From JADJNW01 sp046314415 (GTDB taxonomy: Bacteria > Bacteroidota > Bacteroidia > Chitinophagales > Saprospiraceae): a DNA stretch of 11,525 nt. This document shows positions 6,911-11,525 of this stretch, in pieces. The translations under genes were made by a program, and so were the position numbers. Below the pieces are notes generated by a model that searched no databases, was not told the DNA's origin, and worked only from the letters and a program-made list of their open reading frames with translations. Location of the stretch: the NCBI GenBank assembly GCA_046314415.1, contig JBKBWT010000200.1:1-11525 (forward strand). The letters run 5' to 3'. Position 1 is the first letter of the stretch; every line of letters starts with the position of its first letter.

Positions 6911-8119
6911 TTATTTCTCCCATACGCGCCATTTTTGCGAATCTTCATATACCCGCAGCAGAATGAGGCGGTCTTCTATATCGAATGTCCGGTCGCGTCT
7001 TGACATTACACGCTCTACGGTTTCGTAAGCTTTTTCGATACGAAAGGTCTGAAAACCACTTGCCCCACCCCACGCAAAGGACGGAATAAAATTTCGTGGA
7101 AAACCATCCCCAAAAACATTGGCGGAAACCCCTACAACCGTTCCCGTATTAAACATTGTATTAATACCACATTTAGAATGATCGCCCATGAACAACCCAC
7201 AAAATTGCTGCCCGGTAGGCACGAATCTGCCGGCTGGATAATTCCAGAGTTTTACTTCTTCATAGTTGTTTTTCATATTGGACGTGTTGGAATCGGCGCC
7301 AATATTGCACCACTCACCCACCACCGAATTGCCGAGAAAACCTTCATGTCCTTTATTAGAATAGCCAAAGAGGATCGAATTGTTCACTTCGCCGCCTACT
7401 TTACAGTAAGGACCGAAGGTTGAAGCGCCATAAACCTTAGCGCCCATTTTTAAAATTGCGCCTTCACAAAGTGCCAATCCGCCCCGAATCAGACATCCTT
7501 CCATCACTTCTGCGTCTTTGCCAATATAGATAGGTCCGGTAGTCGCATTAAGGGTGGCAAATTCTACTTTTGCACCTTCTTCCAGAAAAATATTTTCTTC
7601 TCCCAGGCAACGATTCGTAGGACTGAGGGGCTGAGACACTCTACCTTTGGTAAGTAATTGAAAATCAGCACGCAATGCCTCAGCGTTCAATTGATATAAA
7701 TCCCACAGGTGATTAATTTTCAGATACGATGTGTTCTCCAGGTCATAAGCCTTGAGGTCGCCAAAGTCATCATCATGGATGAGTTGATCCATCTGTTCGC
7801 CGTCTAGCTTAGCCACAATCAGCTCATCACTATTGGGTGCAAGAAAAGCATCGCCAATATCCATCTGGCGGATGAGCCGACACAACTGCTCAGAGGGCAA
7901 TACCGAACCATTGATGAGGTAATTCTCCTCCTCATACTCAATCCGATATTTCTCTGCCAGATAATCTTGGGTAATATAAAAGGCGGGGGCATTCAGCCAC
8001 CGTTCCCATTTCTCGCGGATGGTGAGAATACCAATACGCAATTCGCAGACCGGACGCGTAAAGGTAAAAGGAAGCAACTGCTCCCGGGTTTCATTGTCAA
8101 ACAAAATAATATTTGCCAT
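6911..8119 (-). CDS. Alternative GlmU-type sugar-1-phosphate nucleotidyl-/acetyltransferase
   Basis: This 402-aa protein matches the Bacteroidota-type alternative GlmU family. That family is proposed to make UDP-N-acetylglucosamine from glucosamine-1-phosphate for peptidoglycan and lipopolysaccharide synthesis. The N-terminus, LLPFTFTRPVCELRIGILT (15-33), is the family signature; it contains the R-P and E-L-R-x-G residues that replace the usual GxGTRM loop. Residues about 170-345 form a left-handed beta-helix of hexapeptide repeats (for example IYIGKDAEVMEGCLIRGG, FLGNSVVGEWCNIGADS, GTVVGVSANVFG). The ATG at 8119 fits the family N-terminus, MANIILFDNE. It is downstream of L31, but a terminator separates them. 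The enzymatic role is inferred from family membership; a related sugar-phosphate activity is possible. Confidence 0.88.
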   Translation of the reverse strand: MANIILFDNETREQLLPFTFTRPVCELRIGILTIREKWERWLNAPAFYITQDYLAEKYRIEYEEENYLINGSVLPSEQLCRLIRQMDIGDAFLAPNSDELIVAKLDGEQMDQLIHDDDFGDLKAYDLENTSYLKINHLWDLYQLNAEALRADFQLLTKGRVSQPLSPTNRCLGEENIFLEEGAKVEFATLNATTGPIYIGKDAEVMEGCLIRGGLALCEGAILKMGAKVYGASTFGPYCKVGGEVNNSILFGYSNKGHEGFLGNSVVGEWCNIGADSNTSNMKNNYEEVKLWNYPAGRFVPTGQQFCGLFMGDHSKCGINTMFNTGTVVGVSANVFGDGFPRNFIPSFAWGGASGFQTFRIEKAYETVERVMSRRDRTFDIEDRLILLRVYEDSQKWRVWEK

Positions 8120-8121
8120 AG

Positions 8122-8129
8122 CAAATGTA
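8122..8129 (-). promoter_or_regulatory. Candidate -7 element just upstream of the GlmU-like gene (TACATTTG)
   Basis: On the minus strand TACATTTG ends 3 bases before the ATG at 8119, an exact TAnnTTTG match. If used, transcription would start at or very near the start codon, giving a leaderless or near-leaderless mRNA. No -33 TTG occurs at normal spacing (a TTTG lies 31 bases upstream). Confidence 0.3.
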
Positions 8130-8188
8130 GCGTTTTAGCGGGGTTAGGATTTTGGGAAATCAAACATGACTCGTACATTCGGCTTAAC

Positions 8189-8225
8189 AAAAAAAGTCCC
8201 TATCAATTGTATGACAGGGACTTTT
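8189..8225 (-). terminator. Intrinsic terminator of rpmE2
   Basis: AAAAGTCCCT (8192-8201) and AGGGACTTTT (8216-8225) pair perfectly, and three more inner pairs are possible after one mismatch. Read on the minus strand the stem runs into a stretch of seven T residues (positions 8195-8189). It lies 23 bases after the L31 stop codon and separates L31 from the GlmU-like gene. Confidence 0.9.
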
Positions 8226-8247
8226 CTCGCTGTTTCGCAGCTTAAAA

Positions 8248-8508
8248 TTACGAATTTTTTGAAAACTTCGCAAATTTCTTATTGAACTTGTCGATACGAC
8301 CGGCGGTATCAACAAATTTCATTTTACCGGTAAAGAATGGATGCGACGTATTGGAAATTTCCAGCTTAACTAAGGGATATTCCTTGCCATCTTCCCATAC
8401 AATCGTATCCTTGGTAGGCGTGCAAGAACGCGTCAGGAAAGCCTCATTGCTGGAGAAATCCTTGAATACCACCATTCTATAATTCTGCGGATGAATATCT
8501 TTTTTCAT
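8248..8508 (-). CDS. rpmE2: 50S ribosomal protein L31 type B
   Basis: This 86-aa protein is L31 of the large ribosomal subunit, located at the bridge between the 50S and 30S subunits. The N-terminus, MKKDIHPQNYRMVVFKD, and the central SNTSHPFFTGKMKFVDTAGRIDKF are the family hallmarks; the last of these (about 53-75) is the most conserved part. The zinc-binding CxxC of type A L31 is absent and only Cys29 is present, so this is the zinc-independent type B form. The length is normal. The frame could be extended upstream to 8580, but the ATG at 8508 gives the family start. The extension overlaps the promoter motif at 8539-8546. The gene is monocistronic with a strong terminator. Confidence 0.95.
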   Translation of the reverse strand: MKKDIHPQNYRMVVFKDFSSNEAFLTRSCTPTKDTIVWEDGKEYPLVKLEISNTSHPFFTGKMKFVDTAGRIDKFNKKFAKFSKNS

Positions 8509-8538
8509 TTTAATAATCACTTTTCTTGAATTGGAACG

Positions 8539-8546
8539 CAAATGTA
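8539..8546 (-). promoter_or_regulatory. Candidate -7 element of rpmE2 (TACATTTG)
   Basis: TACATTTG on the minus strand exactly matches TAnnTTTG, 30 bases before the ATG at 8508, giving a leader of about 25 nt. No -33 TTG is found at 17-23 bases; the nearest TTG lies 28 bases upstream. Confidence 0.5.
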
Positions 8547-8665
8547 CACTTTTTTTCCATAATAGAAAAGCCCACAACAAAATTCTTCTTTAGAAATAAA
8601 ATTTGGTGACTTTTTAAAACTTTTCTCGTCTAAATGGGTTGTTAGAACAATCATTTTGATAAAAA

Positions 8666-8698
8666 TTTGGAATTGCAACTTTTTTACCCGTATCTTTG
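8666..8698 (+). promoter_or_regulatory. Bacteroidota-type promoter of the 59-aa membrane protein gene
   Basis: TTTG (8666-8669), a 21-base spacer and TATCTTTG (8691-8698) together match the TTTG / TAnnTTTG promoter layout of Bacteroidota. The predicted leader to the ATG at 8824 is about 120 nt and A/T-rich. Confidence 0.7.
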
Positions 8699-8823
8699 TT
8701 ATATAATTTGGAATTAACAACCAAAACCAACAATAATTTTTAGAATTAAATTTTGAATCACTCGCAGCTTTGGTAAATTCCTTACCTGAATTGCTGCAAA
8801 AACAAAAAAAAGGATTAAATAAT

Positions 8824-9003
8824 ATGAAAAAGTCAGAATCTCTGTTGCTGATGTGGGCTGTAGCCGGTGTCGTATTAGGTCTAAGCCTTGGTGTGCTGCT
8901 CAACAGTGTAGTAGTAGGTATTCCGGTAGGTTTAAGTGTGAGCTTTTTAGCCGCAGTAGTGGTTGACCGCGTATCGCCCTACATCGCCCGCTTGGTGAAG
9001 TAA
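8824..9003 (+). CDS. Small two-helix membrane protein, function unknown
   Basis: This 59-aa protein starts MKKSES and contains two hydrophobic helices (about 6-25 and 29-48). A short LNS turn separates them, and a tail with basic residues ends in RLVK. The helices are rich in Gly, Ala, Ser and Val (for example GVVLGLSLGVLL and GIPVGLSVSFLAAVVV), allowing tight packing in a glycine-zipper manner and probably oligomerisation. By charge, both ends should face the cytoplasm. I recognise no family. The ATG at 8824 is preferred over an in-frame TTG at 8770, because the KK before the first helix fits a membrane-protein start and AAAGGA lies about 10 bases upstream. It has its own promoter (8666-8698) and a strong terminator (9027-9062), so it is an independent transcript. 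Confidence 0.75.
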   Translation: MKKSESLLLMWAVAGVVLGLSLGVLLNSVVVGIPVGLSVSFLAAVVVDRVSPYIARLVK

Positions 9004-9026
9004 AGGATTTATTCCCATGTAACAGT

Positions 9027-9064
9027 AAAAGCCGGGGTTGCAAGCAAGCAGCCCCGGCTTTTGT
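9027..9064 (+). terminator. Strong intrinsic terminator
   Basis: AAAAGCCGGGG (9027-9037) pairs with CCCCGGCTTTT (9052-9062). Four inner pairs (TTGC/GCAG, including one wobble) extend the stem to 15 bp around a 6-nt loop. The stem ends in TTTT. The stem is largely symmetric, with A residues at the other end, so it could also stop transcription from the convergent glyS gene. Confidence 0.92.
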
Positions 9065-9113
9065 ATAATCATTGGAAGGTTATAAAGCAACCATATATAA
9101 GTGGCTATCCCTC

Positions 9114-10676
9114 CTATTTCGTAACCTTCAGCAGTAAATTCTTCATATCCACCCTTTTACTTACAATTGCTTCCACTTCCTCAATTGGCACCCGCTCCTG
9201 CTGCATCGAGTCACGCTCACGGATAGTGACGGTATTGTCTTCCAGTGTTTGAAAATCAACCGTCACACAATAAGGCGTACCAATGGCATCCTGGCGGCGA
9301 TAGCGGCGACCGATGGCGTCTTTTTCGTCGTATTGACAAATGAAAGAGAATTTCAGTTGATCGACAATCTCGCGGGCTTTGCTCGTGAGTTCTTCTTTAT
9401 TTTTTAATAAGGGTAGCACAGCACATTTTACCGGTGCGAGAGCTGGATGCAATTTCAAAACGGTTCTCGTAGAGTCTTCGCCTTGTGCATCGGGCACGGT
9501 TTCTTCAATCAAATTATTACTCAACATTGCCAAAAACATCCGGTCACAACCGATTGAAGTTTCCACCACAAAGGGTACATAGCTCTCATTCAATTCAGGA
9601 TCAAAATATTGCATTTTTTTACCTGATAATTGCTGATGGCTGCTCAAGTCGAAATCCGTACGGCTGTGAATGCCTTCCAACTCTTTGAATCCAAACGGAA
9701 ACTCAAACTGAATATCCACAGCAGCATTGGCATAATGAGCCAGGTTATCATGATCCTTAAAACGTAATTTTTCAGCAGGAGTGCCAATCGCCAAATGCCA
9801 TTTCATGCGGGTTTCCTTCCAATAATGATACCAATCCATCTCGGTGCCCGGCTTAATAAAAAACTGCATTTCCATCTGCTCGAATTCGCGCATGCGGAAA
9901 ATAAACTGCCGCGCAACGATCTCATTTCTAAAGGCTTTGCCGATCTGCGCAATACCAAACGGAATCTTCTGCCGCGTGCTCTTCTGCACATTCAAAAAGT
10001 TGACAAAAATGCCCTGGGCGGTCTCCGGGCGCAAATATAATTTGCCTTCCTCGCCGGCGATGTTGCCTAATTGCGTAGAAAACATGAGGTTGAACTGCCG
10101 CACCTCCGTCCAATTGCGCGAGCCACCTTCAGGGTCACCGATTTCCAGTTCGTCAATCAGATTTTTCAAGCCATCCATGTCATTCGCACTCATGGCAGTC
10201 GCCAATCGCTTGCTAACTTCCTCATATTCAGCCATGTACTTCACCACGCGCTCATTGGTCTGGCGAAACATCGCTTCGTCAAAAGAATCACCAAAGCGCT
10301 TGCGGGCTTTTTCTACTTCTTTATTGGCTTTGTCTTCTACTTTGTCGAGGTACCCTTCGATCAATTGATCGGCGCGGTAGCGTTTTTTAGTATCTTTATT
10401 ATCAATCAACGGATCATTGAAGGCATCCACGTGCCCCGAGGCTTTCCAGGTTTTGGGGTGCATAAAAATCGCCGCGTCAATGCCGACAATGTTTTCGTGC
10501 ATTTGCACCATCGAGCGCCACCAATATTCTTTGATATTATTCTTTAGCGCTGCGCCATAGGGACCATAATCATACACCGCGCTTAATCCATCATAAATCT
10601 CACTCGATTGGAAAATAAAACCATATTCCTTCGCGTGGGCGGTTAGTTTTTTAAACAAGTCGGCTTGCTGGCTCAT
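9114..10676 (-). CDS. glyS: Glycyl-tRNA synthetase (homodimeric class II type)
   Basis: This 520-aa enzyme charges tRNA-Gly with glycine using ATP. It is the single-chain alpha2 type related to eukaryotic GlyRS, not the alpha2beta2 GlyQ/GlyS type. Visible motifs include the start FKKLTAHAKEYGFIFQSSEIYDG (written in two parts in the family: FKKL, then GFIFQSSEIYDG), LRPETAQGIF (215-224), class II motif 2 (FRNE at 250-253, continuing to REFEQMEMQFF), motif 3 (SIGCDRMFLAML, about 374-385), and the C-terminal anticodon-binding domain from about 413. A charged helical insertion (about 91-180) is present. Zinc-ribbon cysteines found in some relatives are missing. The ATG at 10676 is chosen over an in-frame extension to 10727, which adds a non-family leader. 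It converges on the 59-aa gene. Confidence 0.95.
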   Translation of the reverse strand: MSQQADLFKKLTAHAKEYGFIFQSSEIYDGLSAVYDYGPYGAALKNNIKEYWWRSMVQMHENIVGIDAAIFMHPKTWKASGHVDAFNDPLIDNKDTKKRYRADQLIEGYLDKVEDKANKEVEKARKRFGDSFDEAMFRQTNERVVKYMAEYEEVSKRLATAMSANDMDGLKNLIDELEIGDPEGGSRNWTEVRQFNLMFSTQLGNIAGEEGKLYLRPETAQGIFVNFLNVQKSTRQKIPFGIAQIGKAFRNEIVARQFIFRMREFEQMEMQFFIKPGTEMDWYHYWKETRMKWHLAIGTPAEKLRFKDHDNLAHYANAAVDIQFEFPFGFKELEGIHSRTDFDLSSHQQLSGKKMQYFDPELNESYVPFVVETSIGCDRMFLAMLSNNLIEETVPDAQGEDSTRTVLKLHPALAPVKCAVLPLLKNKEELTSKAREIVDQLKFSFICQYDEKDAIGRRYRRQDAIGTPYCVTVDFQTLEDNTVTIRERDSMQQERVPIEEVEAIVSKRVDMKNLLLKVTK

Positions 10677-11104
10677 ATTTTTATTTATTATTGCTCGTTT
10701 GAAATCTGACGTTGGCTGGTTTACCACAGTTTTGTAAATTCAAATGGAGAACGTCAAATTGAAAATCACTTTGAAGGCGCAAATTTCGCAAAAAATTGAG
10801 TTTGTGAAAGTAGAATGCGAATTTTTCTTAATGCCCCAGGCGGTATGCGATTGGCGAGCTTGCAAAACTCCAATTTTTTATTTATTTTTGCTGCATGATT
10901 TTTTATTAGATTATAGGCAAGCACTTGTTTGATTATAGAAAGCTGTTTATCAACCACTTATCCAATATTCTAATAGCTAAATCGGACTATTTTTTAATAA
11001 GTTTAGCAGGTCTATTTTAAGCTTCTCCTCAAGTTTTAAGAATTCTTCGCTACGCTTATCAAATCCCAATAAGAATAATTTTTTAACTTTTTAATTTTTG
11101 TGTA
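10677..11104. other. Intergenic region between glyS and the RRM gene
   Basis: This 428-bp, A/T-rich region separates divergent genes. It contains a good plus-strand promoter (10860-10890) and a leader of about 210 nt for the RRM gene. No TAnnTTTG match was found on the minus strand for glyS. Open frames here are short, overlap the promoter and look like chance. No tRNA or recognised riboswitch is seen. Confidence 0.6.
10860..10890 (+). promoter_or_regulatory. Bacteroidota-type promoter upstream of the RRM gene
   Basis: TTG (10860-10862), a 20-base spacer and TATTTTTG (10883-10890) match the -33 / -7 layout. Transcription would start near 10897, about 208 bases before the ATG at 11105, leaving an unusually long leader. 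Confidence 0.6.
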
Positions 11105-11525
11105 ATGAACATTTTTGTTGCAAAATTGAATTTCAGCACGCAGAGCGAGGATTTGCGCGAAGCTTTTGAAGCTTACGGCACAGTGGATTCTGCAAAGGTC
11201 ATCACAGATCATTTTACGGGTAAATCCAAAGGCTTTGGCTTTGTGGAAATGGCAGACGACAACGAAGCACTGAATGCTATTGAAGCGCTCGACAACAGCG
11301 AACTGGACGGCAACACAATCGTAGTAAAAAAAGCTGAACCGCGCGAAAATCGTGGCGGTGGCGGCGACCGCAGAGGCGGTGGTGGTTTTGGTGGTGATCG
11401 CAGAGGCGGTGGCGGTGGCTACGGCGGCGGCGGTGATCGCAGAGGCGGTGGTGGTGGCTACGGCGGTGGCGACCGTGGTGATCGCGGTGGTTACGGTGGT
11501 GGCGGTGGCTACAACCGCAACAGAT
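11105..11525 (+). CDS. RRM-domain RNA-binding protein with Gly/Arg-rich tail (partial, cut by window end)
   Basis: The frame runs from ATG 11105 to the window edge (140 codons plus one base) without a stop, so the C-terminus is missing. Residues 1-80 form one RNA recognition motif. RNP2 is IFVAKL (3-8) and RNP1 is KGFGFVEM (42-49), with the aromatic residues that stack on RNA bases; LDGNTIVVKKAEPR closes the domain. From about residue 84 the sequence is almost only Gly, Arg, Asp and Tyr. It contains three DRRGGGG units (88-94, 98-104, 111-117) and ends in GGYGGGGGYNRNR. Such proteins bind RNA, and related single-RRM proteins act as global post-transcriptional regulators or cold-responsive factors in Bacteroidota and cyanobacteria. 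The tail probably gives extra low-specificity RNA binding. A long leader and its own promoter suggest control at the RNA level. Confidence 0.93.
   Translation, partial: MNIFVAKLNFSTQSEDLREAFEAYGTVDSAKVITDHFTGKSKGFGFVEMADDNEALNAIEALDNSELDGNTIVVKKAEPRENRGGGGDRRGGGGFGGDRRGGGGGYGGGGDRRGGGGGYGGGDRGDRGGYGGGGGYNRNR
11366..11513 (+). repeat. Degenerate in-frame repeats encoding the Gly/Arg tail
   Basis: The stretch carries repeated units based on GAtCGCAGAGGCGGTGG (starting near 11366, 11396 and 11435), each encoding DRRGGGG plus a short Phe/Tyr-Gly spacer. A DRGDRGGYGGGGGY end follows. Unit lengths differ (10, 13 and 12 codons), so the number of units could vary between strains by slippage or recombination. 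Confidence 0.75.

Noticed and set aside
9844..10368. 174-aa plus-strand open frame
   Set aside because: It lies fully antisense to glyS, whose motifs are unmistakable; its composition (Ser/Arg/Leu-rich) is that of a shadow frame.
10071..10547. 158-aa plus-strand open frame
   Set aside because: Antisense to glyS and low-information His/Phe-rich; no start signal.
10744..10957. Open frames of about 62 aa on both strands upstream of the RRM gene
   Set aside because: They overlap the predicted promoter, have A/T-driven composition, and show no motif or translation signal.
11366..11513. Short regular repeats considered as a CRISPR array
   Set aside because: The units are in frame, glycine-coding and have no unique spacers; they belong to the RRM protein tail.

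Overview
The window looks like a chromosomal housekeeping segment of a member of the Bacteroidota. The evidence is: TAnnTTTG-type -7 promoter motifs ahead of several genes; start codons mostly without a Shine-Dalgarno sequence; the Bacteroidota-type alternative GlmU protein; a lipoprotein with an acidic stretch after the lipid-anchored cysteine; and an RRM protein with a glycine/arginine-rich tail. A Saprospira-like or related lineage is possible, but I cannot fix the genus. No tRNA, rRNA, CRISPR array, insertion sequence, prophage or plasmid function is visible.

Layout. Positions 106-879 (-) hold a membrane-anchored protein with a zinc-protease HELGH motif. It is divergent from a surface-type lipoprotein (1150-2118, +) that ends at a strong terminator. 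A small secreted protein of unknown function (2306-2896, +) converges on an HD-domain hydrolase (2926-3468, -). The HD gene is divergent from a 108-aa cytosolic protein of unknown function (3582-3908, +). That gene converges, across a perfect 16-bp inverted repeat, on a secreted lipocalin-like protein (3971-4495, -). After a 338-bp intergenic region come recO (4834-5565, +) and, convergent to it, a Kbp-like BON-LysM protein (5635-6015, -). Next on the minus strand are a spermidine-synthase-like methyltransferase-fold protein (6157-6837), the alternative GlmU-type enzyme (6911-8119) and ribosomal protein L31 type B (8248-8508). A 59-aa two-helix membrane protein (8824-9003, +) has its own promoter and terminator. 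Glycyl-tRNA synthetase (9114-10676, -) follows. A long intergenic region with a good promoter then leads into an RRM/RGG RNA-binding protein cut by the window edge (11105 to beyond 11525, +).

How the genes work together. There is no single pathway here. Translation (GlyRS, L31), cell-envelope precursor synthesis (GlmU-like), DNA repair (RecO) and RNA binding (RRM) are interspersed with lineage-typical envelope proteins. Most transcription units appear to be single genes separated by hairpin terminators. The only likely co-transcribed pair is the GlmU-like gene with the methyltransferase-like gene (73-bp gap, same strand). I found no convincing new multi-gene system. The most open items are the small membrane protein, the 108-aa protein, the HELGH protein, the long leader of the RRM gene and several unexplained inverted or direct repeats between genes.
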